NCBI RefSeq assembly: GCF_000257645.1
Contig: NZ_AJHJ01000004.1
Coordinates: forward strand, 186,001 to 250,000
DNA: 64,000 nt
Reading direction: 5' to 3'
Source: Serratia sp. M24T3
GTDB taxonomy: Bacteria > Pseudomonadota > Gammaproteobacteria > Enterobacterales > Enterobacteriaceae
The notes beneath the pieces were generated by a model. The model saw only the letters and a program-made list of their open reading frames with translations. It was not told the origin of the DNA and searched no databases. The stretch's first letter is position 1. Every line of letters starts with the position of its first letter. A program made the position numbers and the translations under genes. Below, piece after piece: positions 37,319-47,862 of this stretch.

Positions 37319-37668
37319 GGGATAGACTCTTTAAGGCCGCATCAGAAAGTGGCCTGGTTATAAGTGACTTAATTAACTATCTGAATGTAAAGACTAATAA
37401 TTCTTGTTACCGCAACGGCGTTAATCATGAACGGTGTGGCAGCGGATAGTTCCGTTACGTGAGCATCCTAGGCCAGCGAGGGGGACGTTTTATTGATGCA
37501 GCGCAGAGTTAGGGCAGGAATAATGGCAAAATAAGGAAATTTAAGGCGGGTGTTCTAGTCAAGAACCCGTGTTCTGCTATTTCGATCTAATTCTGCTTGC
37601 TGAGGAAACGAGTAACCGAGTAAGCGCCCTAACCCTTTGAGAAAGGATTAGGGCAGGGAGCAGGTATT
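37319..37668. other. Gap upstream of feoA containing the tex 3' hairpin
   Basis: 350 bp with no gene. It must hold the feoA promoter (minus strand). AT-rich part 37370-37410 includes TAATTAA and AATAATT, but no recognisable Fur dyad or FNR site. The right end contains the tex hairpin. Confidence 0.4.
37626..37654 (-). terminator. Long hairpin downstream of tex
   Basis: GCCCTAACCCTTT (37626-37638) / AAAGGATTAGGGC (37642-37654), 13 pairs with one mismatch or wobble and a 3-nt loop, 14 bp after the tex stop. No T tract follows on the minus strand, so it could be a processing or partial terminator. Confidence 0.55.
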
Positions 37669-40014
37669 TTAGCGTTTTTTACCCAAGGCGGCGGCAAGGG
37701 CATCGGCCATGGCGTTATTGCCCGGATTATTGTTGCCGCGACCAGAAGGCGCAGGGGCGTTGCGTTTTGGTGCTTCGCGACCTTTATTAGCATGGGTTGC
37801 CGGAGCAGACGGCCCTCCGCTGCGACGAGCGGGGCCTTCGCCCGGTTGCTCGTCAAGGCGCATAGTCAGTGCAATACGCTTACGCTGCAGGTCAACTTCC
37901 ATTACCTTCACTTTCACGATATCGCCGGTTTTCACCACAGTGTGCGGGTCTTCGACAAACTTGTTAGCCAATGAAGAGATATGGACCAGACCATCCTGAT
38001 GCACGCCGATATCGACGAAAGCGCCGAAGTTGGTCACGTTGGTGACTGTGCCTTCCAGCACCATGCCCGGCGTCAGGTCGTTCATGGTTTCCACTCCCTC
38101 TGCAAAGGTCGCGGTTTTGAATTCAGGACGCGGATCGTGACCCGGTTTCTCAAGTTCTTTGATAATGTCGGTCACGGTCGGCACACCAAAACGCTCATCG
38201 GTGAACTCGCTGACTTTCAGCCCGCGCAGCACGTTGGAATCGGCCATCAGGTCTTTCAACGCCAGCTGAGTCGCTGCCAGAATGCGCTGCACCACCGGAT
38301 AGGTTTCCGGGTGAACGGTCGAAGCATCCAGCGGGTTATCGCCATGGTTGATACGCAGGAAGCCCGCGCACTGTTCAAAAGCTTTTGGCCCCAGACGGCT
38401 GACTTTCAGCAGCTGTTCGCGGTTGCGGAACTGACCATTCTCGTCGCGCCAGTTAACGATGTTCTGCGCCATCATACGGGTCAAGCCGGCCACGCGCGTC
38501 AGCAATGGTACTGAAGCAGTATTGAGGTCAACGCCCACGGCATTTACGCAATCTTCCACCACGGCATCGAGTTTTTTGGCTAACAGGCTCTGGCTGACAT
38601 CGTGCTGATACTGGCCTACGCCGATAGATTTTGGATCAATCTTCACCAGCTCGGCCAGCGGATCTTGTAAACGGCGAGCAATGGATACCGCGCCACGAAT
38701 GGAAACGTCGAGATCCGGGAATTCCAGCGCGGCAAGTTCGGAGGCTGAATAAACCGAGGCTCCAGCTTCGCTGACAATGACTTTTTGCGCTTTCACGTCT
38801 GGGAACTGTTTTTGCAGCTCGATAAAGAAACGCTCGGTTTCACGCGAGGCAGTGCCGTTGCCGATAGCGACCAGCTCAACGTTGTGTTTGATACACAACG
38901 CGGCAACCTGCTGCGCGGCTTTTGCAGCTTGACCGGTGTGCGGATAAACGGTGTCGATACCCACTAGCTTGCCGGTGTTATCGACCACGGCAACTTTAAC
39001 GCCGGTACGCAGACCGGGATCGAGGCCCATAGTGGCGCGCATGCCTGCCGGAGCGGCCATCAGCAGGTCGTGCATGTTGCGGGCGAAAACGTTGATCGCT
39101 TCTTCTTCGGCGCGTTCGCGCACGGTGCTCATCAGCTCGGTTTCGAGATGCATCAGCACTTTTATACGCCAAGTCCAGTTAACCACTGCACGACGCCAGA
39201 CATCCGCAGGCGCGTTGTCAAGCTTCAGACCCAGATGGTCGATAATGATCTGCTCGGCATAGCTCTCACGCGGCGGCTCGTCGGACTGCGGATCGGCATT
39301 CAGAGACAGCTGCAGCACGCCCTCGTTGCGCCCGCGGAACATCGCCAGTGCGCGGTGCGAGGGAACCTGCGAGAACGGCTCGTGATGATCGAAATAGTCA
39401 CGGAATTTAGCGCCGTCCTGCTCTTTGCCCTCGACCATGCGAGAGGTCAGATGAGCATTTTTCCACAGATAATCACGGACTTTGGCCAAGAGCGCTGCGT
39501 CTTCGGCAAAACGCTCCATCAGTATGTATCGCGCACCATCAAGGGCGGCTTTGGTATCGGCAACGCCCTTGTCGGCATCGACATAGGCAGCGGCCGCCTG
39601 TTCAGGTTCGTGTGATGGGTCTTGCCACAGCAAGTCGGCCAGCGGTTCCAGACCGGCTTCGACGGCAATTTGCCCACGGGTGCGGCGCTTAGGTTTGAAC
39701 GGCAGATATAAATCTTCCAGTTCAGTTTTGCTCAGCGTGCCGTTAATGGCTTTAGACAGCTCATCGCTCAGCTTGCCTTGGTCATCAATGGATTTGAGGA
39801 TGGTCTGGCGACGCTCTTCCAGCTCACGCAGATAGCCGAGACGGCTGTCCAACTGACGCAGTTGGGTATCATCCAACCCGCCGGTGACTTCCTTACGATA
39901 CCGTGCAATAAACGGCACAGTATTACCTTCATCCAGTAAGCGGACGACCGAGGCAACCTGCTCCGGGCGTACCTGCAATTCTGTCGCGATAATGCGGCTC
40001 AGTTGATCATTCAT
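37669..40014 (-). CDS. yhgF: Tex-family RNA-binding transcription accessory protein YhgF
   Basis: 781 residues (E. coli 773). N-terminal Tex helices ([18 protein letters not shown]), a YqgF-like domain ([13 protein letters not shown]-type segment GLDPGLRTG, about 330), helix-hairpin-helix ([13 protein letters not shown]) and a C-terminal S1 RNA-binding domain ([21 protein letters not shown], about 650-720). A Gly/Pro/Asn-rich basic tail ends in LGKKR. Family members bind nucleic acid and affect transcription. It follows greB on the same strand, 104 bp apart. Confidence 0.96.
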   Translation of the reverse strand: MNDQLSRIIATELQVRPEQVASVVRLLDEGNTVPFIARYRKEVTGGLDDTQLRQLDSRLGYLRELEERRQTILKSIDDQGKLSDELSKAINGTLSKTELEDLYLPFKPKRRTRGQIAVEAGLEPLADLLWQDPSHEPEQAAAAYVDADKGVADTKAALDGARYILMERFAEDAALLAKVRDYLWKNAHLTSRMVEGKEQDGAKFRDYFDHHEPFSQVPSHRALAMFRGRNEGVLQLSLNADPQSDEPPRESYAEQIIIDHLGLKLDNAPADVWRRAVVNWTWRIKVLMHLETELMSTVRERAEEEAINVFARNMHDLLMAAPAGMRATMGLDPGLRTGVKVAVVDNTGKLVGIDTVYPHTGQAAKAAQQVAALCIKHNVELVAIGNGTASRETERFFIELQKQFPDVKAQKVIVSEAGASVYSASELAALEFPDLDVSIRGAVSIARRLQDPLAELVKIDPKSIGVGQYQHDVSQSLLAKKLDAVVEDCVNAVGVDLNTASVPLLTRVAGLTRMMAQNIVNWRDENGQFRNREQLLKVSRLGPKAFEQCAGFLRINHGDNPLDASTVHPETYPVVQRILAATQLALKDLMADSNVLRGLKVSEFTDERFGVPTVTDIIKELEKPGHDPRPEFKTATFAEGVETMNDLTPGMVLEGTVTNVTNFGAFVDIGVHQDGLVHISSLANKFVEDPHTVVKTGDIVKVKVMEVDLQRKRIALTMRLDEQPGEGPARRSGGPSAPATHANKGREAPKRNAPAPSGRGNNNPGNNAMADALAAALGKKR

Positions 40015-40118
40015 AGTTGCGTATCAGTTCTATTGAGGAGGGGACAGTTATACGGTTTGAACACGTAAAATGCCAGTCATCCAGCCTTGCAGACTGGCGT
40101 TTTGAGACTGTTGGAAGA

Positions 40119-40598
40119 TCATTCGGCCTGAGGATAGGCTATCTGGTTGACATACCAGACCGCATCGCCAATCGGGGTATTGACCACCGCGCTGTCGCCC
40201 ACTTCTTTTTTCAGCAGCGCGCGGGCCATTGGTGAATCAATCGAGATGTAATCTTTACGACCAAAAATTTCATCGTAGCCGACGATGCGAAAATTCAGTA
40301 TCTCGCCGTCATCATTTTCTATCTCGACGCTGGCACCGAAAAATACCTTTCCTTCCTGCTGCGGCGAATAGTCGACGATACGCAGCTCTTGCATGCATTT
40401 GGTGAGATAACGTATTCGCCGGTCGATCTCGCGCAGGCGTTTTTTGTTGTATTGATAATCGGCATTTTCACTTCTGTCGCCGAGGCTGGCGGCCCAGGTT
40501 ACCTTTTTTGTGACATCTGGACGATCCTCGCGCCATAGGAAGTCGAGTTCACCCTTTAATTTCTGGTAGCCTTCACGCGTTATCAGCTTGGTTTTCAT
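40119..40598 (-). CDS. greB: Transcription elongation factor GreB
   Basis: Rescues backtracked RNA polymerase by stimulating transcript cleavage through the secondary channel. 159 residues (E. coli 158). N-terminal coiled coil with the catalytic acidic tip GDRSENADYQYNKKRL (about 40-55) and the C-terminal FKBP-like domain (VKVGASVEIE-type, FRIVGYDEI, ARALLKKEVGD). Divergent from ompR across 329 bp, as in E. coli. Confidence 0.96.
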   Translation of the reverse strand: MKTKLITREGYQKLKGELDFLWREDRPDVTKKVTWAASLGDRSENADYQYNKKRLREIDRRIRYLTKCMQELRIVDYSPQQEGKVFFGASVEIENDDGEILNFRIVGYDEIFGRKDYISIDSPMARALLKKEVGDSAVVNTPIGDAVWYVNQIAYPQAE

Positions 40599-40855
40599 CG
40601 GCTTCTTTGTTTAATCCGTTAAGTTGCTGCATAGAGCCAGAATAACCCAGTGGGGAAGCTCAGGGAAACCCCCGATTTACTCGACTTTTTACTCTGTCGA
40701 GAACGCTCGCAGAAAAGTGTAAAAAGCATAAAGATATGAACAGGCCCCAAACGGGCGCACGTTTTGCTGTTAGATGGCGTGAAATAGTTAAAAATTATTG
40801 ATAAATTGGGTAAAGCATAAGCATTGTTACAATTTCGACTAGAATATATACCATT

Positions 40856-40906
40856 AAAAGCTGTCGGTTAGTCGCGGCTTTTTTAACAATACCTGCTTCG
40901 GGTATT
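40856..40906 (+). promoter_or_regulatory. Two hairpins in the ompR leader
   Basis: AAAAGCTG (40856-40863) pairs with CGGCTTTT (about 40875-40882, with wobbles) and the stem runs into six T (40879-40884), which is terminator-like. A second hairpin AATACC (40888-40893) / GGTATT (40901-40906) follows, 21 bp before the ompR ATG. A possible promoter lies just upstream (TTGTTA 40824-40829, TATACC 40847-40852), so both hairpins could be in the transcript. The rest of the 40599-40927 gap shows nothing else. Confidence 0.4.
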
Positions 40907-40927
40907 AGCGCCTTTGGGAGTAAGAAA

Positions 40928-42999
<2,072 letters not shown>

Positions 43000-43082
43000 G
43001 ACTCTGCTCCAGCATTTAATGTGGAGCAAAGCTCTTATAATGGGTCTTGATGACCTATTACCCGACACCAAACTTTTACTCG

Positions 43083-43562
43083 TTAAGACTTTCTACTCAT
43101 TACAAAGTATTCCGCCGAGTCTTCGCGCCAGCGAGGGCTGCCTTGATTTTCCCAGGGATTCAGCAGCGGAATACCGCTGTTGGCAAAGCGGTGCGCATCT
43201 AAAGTCGCAAGACGCGCCTGATGCTGCTGGCAAATGGCGACCTTCTGCAATTCCGCATAGCTTAAAGAAATCTCGATATTTTGATTCCCTGCCAACAGCG
43301 GGGCAAACATAATCGCGCTTTGTGCATCGAACGGCAGCAATCTTCCGGAAAAATCCTGGTTTAGCATTTCTAGCATCAGCGTTGAGACCTGCGCTTTCTG
43401 CTTGCTGTCAGCCAGATTTTCAAGGCTGGCAAACAGTTCAGCAACGGTGATAGCGGTCAGGAAAAGCTGTTGCGCATCCTGCGCATTCAGCCATTCCAGC
43501 ACAGACTTGTGCGGTTTTGGCCGCAAAATTTCCATTATCACCGGCGTATCGAGCACGATCAT
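43083..43562 (-). CDS. vapC: PIN-domain ribonuclease toxin (VapC/FitB-like)
   Basis: 159 residues, PIN fold. Starts MIVLDTPVIMEILRP with Asp5; Glu42 lies in TAITVAELFASL. The later acidic residues appear to be Glu104 (in SYAELQK, where the family usually has Asp) and Asp122 (in LATLDAHRF), so the tetrad is conserved with one Asp-to-Glu change. LLNPW near 135 is typical of FitB. A 20-residue tail follows. The family degrades RNA and is held by the antitoxin. The start overlaps the antitoxin stop by 4 bp. It lies between envZ and pckA, which are adjacent in E. coli. Confidence 0.87.
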   Translation of the reverse strand: MIVLDTPVIMEILRPKPHKSVLEWLNAQDAQQLFLTAITVAELFASLENLADSKQKAQVSTLMLEMLNQDFSGRLLPFDAQSAIMFAPLLAGNQNIEISLSYAELQKVAICQQHQARLATLDAHRFANSGIPLLNPWENQGSPRWREDSAEYFVMSRKS

Positions 43563-43804
43563 GGCTGCTTTTCTCCGTCGAGAGAGGCGTTGCCGTGCTG
43601 AGGTAGAGCTAGCTCAACGCCGCCGCCAGACGAGAATCGCTGTTGCAATCGACTGCCTAGACCATAGCTCGGCTGGCTGCCTTGCAGCACCTGCCGAAGA
43701 ATGATCCGGGCCTCCTCTTCCATGGAGTGCCCGTTTCTGGCCGCCGCGAGTCGCAGCAAATCTTTAACTTCGTCATCGAGGTTGCGAATCGTCAGCGTTG
43801 CCAT
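43559..43804 (-). CDS. FitA-like ribbon-helix-helix antitoxin
   Basis: 81 residues. The N-terminal ribbon-helix-helix [20 protein letters not shown] with GHSMEEEARIILRQVL is the FitA/VapB type (Arc fold), and the C-terminal 35 residues would wrap the toxin. Its ATG (43804-43802) shares a base with the TAA of pckA (43806-43804), giving TAATG, and its own stop overlaps the toxin start. An AGGA lies about 11 bases upstream, inside pckA. There is no room for a separate close promoter, so expression should depend at least partly on pckA transcripts. Confidence 0.88.
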   Translation of the reverse strand: MATLTIRNLDDEVKDLLRLAAARNGHSMEEEARIILRQVLQGSQPSYGLGSRLQQRFSSGGGVELALPQHGNASLDGEKQP

Positions 43805-45423
43805 TAAAGCTTAGGTCCTGCACTCACCAGCGCGGCGCCTGCAGCGGTATCGGTATATTTGCTGAAGTTGTCGACAAACAGCTTGGCCAGATCTTCGGCT
43901 TTTCCTTGCCACTGCTCGGCGCTTGAGTAGCTGTCGCGCGGATCGAGGATCTGCGTGTCAACGCCCGGCAGAGACTGCGGCACCGCAAGGTCGAAAATCG
44001 GCAGTTTGGTTGTTGGCTGGTTGTCGATCTCGCCGCTGAGGATAGAGTCGATGATGGCGCGAGTGTTTTTCAGGGAAATACGTTTACCGGTGCCGTTCCA
44101 GCCGGTATTAACCAGATAGGCTTTCGCACCGGAGGCTTTCATACGCTTTTCCAGCACTTCAGCATACTGCGTTGGGTGCAACGTCAGGAACGCAGCGCCA
44201 AAGCAGGCAGAGAAGGTTGGCGTAGGTTCAGTCACGCCGCGCTCGGTGCCGGCCAGCTTGGCGGTGAAGCCAGACAGGAAATAGTACTCGGTTTGCTTGT
44301 CAGTCAGGCAGGAAACCGGCGGCAGTACGCCATACGCATCGGCAGTCAGGAAGATAACCTTGGTGGCATGACCCGCTTTCGACACCGGCTTGACGATATT
44401 GTCGATATGTTGGATCGGATAAGTCACGCGGGTATTTTCGGTTTTAGAGCCGTCGCTGAAATCGATCACACCCTGCTCGTTGACTGCCACGTTTTCCAGC
44501 AAGGCATCACGGCGGATGGCACCAAAAATATCTGGCTCGGCTTCTTTGCTCAGATTGATGGTTTTAGCGTAGCAGCCGCCTTCGAAATTGAATACACCTT
44601 CATCATCCCAGCCGTGTTCGTCATCGCCAATCAGCTTGCGCTTTGGATCGGTGGACAGGGTGGTTTTTCCGGTGCCAGAAAGGCCAAAGAACACGGCTAC
44701 ATCGCCTTTCTCGCCCACGTTGGCAGAGCAGTGCATAGAGGCAATATTGTTCAGAGGCAGCAGGTAGTTCATCACCGCGAACATGCCTTTTTTCATCTCG
44801 CCGCCGTACCAGGTGCCGCCAATCAGCTGCACGCCTTCGCTCAGGTTGAACGCGATGAAGTTTTCGGAATTGAGACCCTGCTCTTTCCAGTCTGGATTTG
44901 TGCATTTCGCGCCGTTGAGCACCACGAAATCTGGTTTAAAACCAATCAGCTCTTCGTCGGTAGGGCGAATGAACATATTTTTAACGAAATGTGCCTGCCA
45001 GGCAACTTCAGTGACGAAGCGAACCTTGAGGCGTGAGTTTTCATTGGTGCCGCAAAAAGCATCAACTACGAACAGGCGTTTGCCAGAAAGCTGACGCCCA
45101 ACCAGCTGCTTCAGCACCTGCCAGGTTTCTTGACTCAGCGGCTTGTTATCGTTTTTGCCTTTGCCCTGATCTGACCACCAAACAGTGTCACGAGTCGTCT
45201 CGTCACGGACAATATATTTGTCTTTTGGCGAGCGGCCGGTGAAGATGCCGGTGTCTACATTTATTGCGCCAAGCTCGGTCAATTGACCGCGTTCAAACCC
45301 TTCCAAACCAGGAGCTTGCTCTTCCTGATACAGCACGTCATAACTCGGATTGTAAATGATTTCATTGGCTTGAGTGATCCCGTATTGGGCCAGCTCGTCT
45401 GCCGAAAAAGGTGTGTTAGACAT
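43804..45423 (-). CDS. pckA: Phosphoenolpyruvate carboxykinase (ATP) PckA
   Basis: Converts oxaloacetate and ATP to phosphoenolpyruvate, ADP and CO2, the key gluconeogenic step. 539 residues (E. coli 540). The kinase-1a P-loop [12 protein letters not shown] (about 247-258), [22 protein letters not shown] and RSPKDKY (about 64) are visible. AAAGGAG precedes the ATG. The C-terminus LVSAGPKL is intact. Its stop codon overlaps the antitoxin start. Confidence 0.97.
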   Translation of the reverse strand: MSNTPFSADELAQYGITQANEIIYNPSYDVLYQEEQAPGLEGFERGQLTELGAINVDTGIFTGRSPKDKYIVRDETTRDTVWWSDQGKGKNDNKPLSQETWQVLKQLVGRQLSGKRLFVVDAFCGTNENSRLKVRFVTEVAWQAHFVKNMFIRPTDEELIGFKPDFVVLNGAKCTNPDWKEQGLNSENFIAFNLSEGVQLIGGTWYGGEMKKGMFAVMNYLLPLNNIASMHCSANVGEKGDVAVFFGLSGTGKTTLSTDPKRKLIGDDEHGWDDEGVFNFEGGCYAKTINLSKEAEPDIFGAIRRDALLENVAVNEQGVIDFSDGSKTENTRVTYPIQHIDNIVKPVSKAGHATKVIFLTADAYGVLPPVSCLTDKQTEYYFLSGFTAKLAGTERGVTEPTPTFSACFGAAFLTLHPTQYAEVLEKRMKASGAKAYLVNTGWNGTGKRISLKNTRAIIDSILSGEIDNQPTTKLPIFDLAVPQSLPGVDTQILDPRDSYSSAEQWQGKAEDLAKLFVDNFSKYTDTAAGAALVSAGPKL

Positions 45424-45614
45424 ATCCCTGCTCCTTTATATACATCGTCTGTCTGCGCGATATTGTAGGGAGAACAATAGTCGTTTTACACGGGACACTC
45501 CAAATAATTGAAGCTATTGGGACATTTTTGGTAGATTTGCGAGGTAGAGCACGGCTTCATGTAACAGGAGCAGCTATTAAACTGCCCCTTTGCTGGAGAT
45601 TTGTACGGTATTAG

Positions 45615-46493
45615 TTAGTGAATACTGTCATTACTGCTGTTGGCACCTGCGCGGATAGCCACCATATCCATGGCATCGAAGACATAATGACTGCCGCAAT
45701 AATCGCAATGCATGTCGATTTTTTCATCTTCTTCAAGCATTTCCAGAACTTCTTCATCCGGCAGCGTCAGCAACGCGTCAGCACAACGCTGGCGAGAGCA
45801 GGTACATTTGAAGCAAACGTCTTGCGGTTCATACAGGGTGACTTCTTCCTGATGATACAGACGATACAGCACTTCGTTGGCTGGCAAGGTGAACAGCTCT
45901 TCGGCCTTGATGGTGGTCGTCAGCTGTGCCAGATGGCTGAACTCTTCAGCATCAGTCTCCTGCGCTGGCAGAACCTGCAGCAGCATCCCGCCCGCCGCGG
46001 CTTTACCGTCAGACTCGCCGGTGCGGATAAAGATGCGCGTTGGCAACTGCTCAGAGCGCATGAAGTAATCTTCCAGACACTCGGCCAGTGTTTCGCCTTC
46101 CAGGCCCACGACGCCCTGATAACGCTCGCCTTCGCTCGGAGAAATGGTAATTACCATGTAACCGTTGCCCAGCATCTGCTTCAGCGTGCTCTCAGGGGCA
46201 ATTTCGCCCTGCAAACGAGCTACGCCGCGCATTTCTTGCAGGTTGTTGCCGTTAATCACTGCCAGCTTCAGCGGACCATCGCCCTGAACCTGCACGGTAA
46301 TATCACCATCAAACTTTAGCGTCGCGGTCAGCAGGCTAGTCGCTACCAACATTTCGCCGAGTAGATTCTTTACTTCGGCAGGATAATCATGGCCCGCTAC
46401 GATCTGCTGAAAGGTTTCACTCAAGGAAACCAGTTCGCCACGCACGGCATGGTGATTAAACAAATAACGGTGTAATTGATCTTTGTTAGACAT
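45615..46493 (-). CDS. hslO: Redox-regulated chaperone Hsp33 (HslO)
   Basis: Holdase activated by oxidation of a zinc-binding cysteine centre. 292 residues, as in E. coli. The C-terminal centre has CXC in [11 protein letters not shown] and CXXC in [13 protein letters not shown]-terminal substrate domain includes [15 protein letters not shown]. It follows hslR by 214 bp; no gene or clear signal is visible in that gap. A weak hairpin (GGGGCAG/CTGCTCC) lies after its stop, without a T tract. Confidence 0.96.
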   Translation of the reverse strand: MSNKDQLHRYLFNHHAVRGELVSLSETFQQIVAGHDYPAEVKNLLGEMLVATSLLTATLKFDGDITVQVQGDGPLKLAVINGNNLQEMRGVARLQGEIAPESTLKQMLGNGYMVITISPSEGERYQGVVGLEGETLAECLEDYFMRSEQLPTRIFIRTGESDGKAAAGGMLLQVLPAQETDAEEFSHLAQLTTTIKAEELFTLPANEVLYRLYHQEEVTLYEPQDVCFKCTCSRQRCADALLTLPDEEVLEMLEEDEKIDMHCDYCGSHYVFDAMDMVAIRAGANSSNDSIH

Positions 46494-46707
46494 AATCTCT
46501 CTCTTTATTTCCCCTGCGTCCCGAACACCACAGCTGCGTTAGTCGCTCTCACTCACCCGAGTCACTTGCTTATAAGCTCACGGGATTCGTTCCTTTGCTG
46601 CTTGCTGTAGCGTCCATGACTTTGGGGAAAACGGGGTATTTAACCAAGTTTAGCTATGTTCGGATTGCGATTTTCTTGGGCACTCAGCTACACAGCTACT
46701 CAATAGC

Positions 46708-47121
46708 TCAGTCTTGATCGCTATATTTAAATTTTATCAGGCTGCGCCGTTCTTTTTTGTCTGGCCGCCGATCGGGGTGTGGCATGGTCAAGGCGTTCAT
46801 CTTGCGGGCTTCTGAGACTTTCTCTCGATTCGCCACACTGGCTTCAGTTTCTTGATAGAGCAACTGGGCCTGTTCTGCACTGCGGCGCTGGTCGGTAACA
46901 TCCAGCACTATCACGATTTTTTCGTCATTGCCCTGACGCAGTTTTATTTCAGCATTCACTTCAACCAGTTTGCTGGGCTTGCCACGCTGGCCGTTGTAAT
47001 GGACTTTGCCGCCTTCAATCATCTCGCGTGCTATGGCGCGGGTTTTATAGAAACGCGCGGCCCATAGCCATTTATCGAGTCGAATGGCGTTGTCATCCTG
47101 TTGTTGTGCTTTTCCCTTCAT
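46708..47121 (-). CDS. hslR: Heat-shock protein Hsp15, ribosome-associated (HslR)
   Basis: Binds the free 50S subunit carrying a stalled nascent chain. 137 residues (E. coli 133). The S4-type RNA-binding domain is at 15-75 (IRLDKWLWAARFYKTRAIAR, GGKVHYNGQRGKPSK), with a basic tail RRPDKKERRSLIKFK. The ATG at 47121 has GGGAGGA just upstream; an in-frame ATG at 47151 lacks one. It lies 48 bp after yrfG in the igaA-yrfG-hslR-hslO string. Confidence 0.95.
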   Translation of the reverse strand: MKGKAQQQDDNAIRLDKWLWAARFYKTRAIAREMIEGGKVHYNGQRGKPSKLVEVNAEIKLRQGNDEKIVIVLDVTDQRRSAEQAQLLYQETEASVANREKVSEARKMNALTMPHPDRRPDKKERRSLIKFKYSDQD

Positions 47122-47169
47122 GATTCCTCCCGTATAGGGCAGGGACATCATCGGCGGAGGCCGCGCCAG

Positions 47170-47835
47170 TTAGCCCAGAGGCAACAGACTGCGGTAATCA
47201 CTGATTGAAGGATGGCCCTGAAATGACTTTGCCGCCATTGTTGAGTCAGGATTTTCTATTCCAAGACAGTAGCGGATCCCGTAGGTTTTCGCCGCATCAA
47301 GAATAGGTTCGCCATCGTCTACAAAAAGCGTCCTTGCCGGATCAAAACCGGTTTGCTGCTGGACGGCAGCCCAAAGGCGCTGATCTTCTTTCGGATAACC
47401 AAATGTGTGGGTGGAAAGTAATAAATCAAGGTGCTGGTCTAAACCCGTATACTCGATTTTCACAGCCAGACTGTGTGGATGTGCATTGGTCAGCAAGATA
47501 GTACGACGCCCGCTTTGACGTAACTCATTCAAAAACGGGGCAGTATCCTCACGCAAACGCGCGCTGCTGCCAATATCGGTAGTCATCTGGTAGATATCGA
47601 GACCGAGCTTTTTACTCCAATAGTCGAAGCAGTACCAGTTCATCGTGTGCTGTACCGCTAAATATTCACGGTGGATGTGTTGGCGCGCCTCTTCAATCGG
47701 GATCTGCTGCTTTTCACTGAGTGCAAGAGGAACCTGCTGCAGCCAGAAACGGCTGTCAAAGGCCAAATCGAGCAGCGTACCGTCCATGTCCAGCAAGACG
47801 GTATCGATGTTTTTCCAGTCGAGATCCAGAGTCAT
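47170..47835 (-). CDS. yrfG: GMP/IMP nucleotidase YrfG (HAD family)
   Basis: 221 residues (E. coli 222). HAD motif I VLLDMDGTLLD (13-23), motif II ILLTNAHPHS, and motif IV VDDGEPILDAAKTYGI are in place. The E. coli enzyme dephosphorylates purine monophosphates. It follows igaA by 27 bp and precedes hslR. Confidence 0.95.
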   Translation of the reverse strand: MTLDLDWKNIDTVLLDMDGTLLDLAFDSRFWLQQVPLALSEKQQIPIEEARQHIHREYLAVQHTMNWYCFDYWSKKLGLDIYQMTTDIGSSARLREDTAPFLNELRQSGRRTILLTNAHPHSLAVKIEYTGLDQHLDLLLSTHTFGYPKEDQRLWAAVQQQTGFDPARTLFVDDGEPILDAAKTYGIRYCLGIENPDSTMAAKSFQGHPSISDYRSLLPLG

Positions 47836-47862
47836 ATAATTCGCTCTTTTGTTTTGTAGCTA

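Noticed and set aside
37370-37440. Possible Fur or FNR box upstream of feoA
   Set aside because: AT-rich words resemble half-sites but no dyad matches either consensus well enough.
43006-43027. Terminator after envZ (GCTCCA...TGGAGC)
   Set aside because: Only a 6-bp stem with no T tract on either strand; not listed as a terminator.
44176-45036. 286-codon open frame antisense to pckA
   Set aside because: Shadow of pckA, no motif, no ribosome site.
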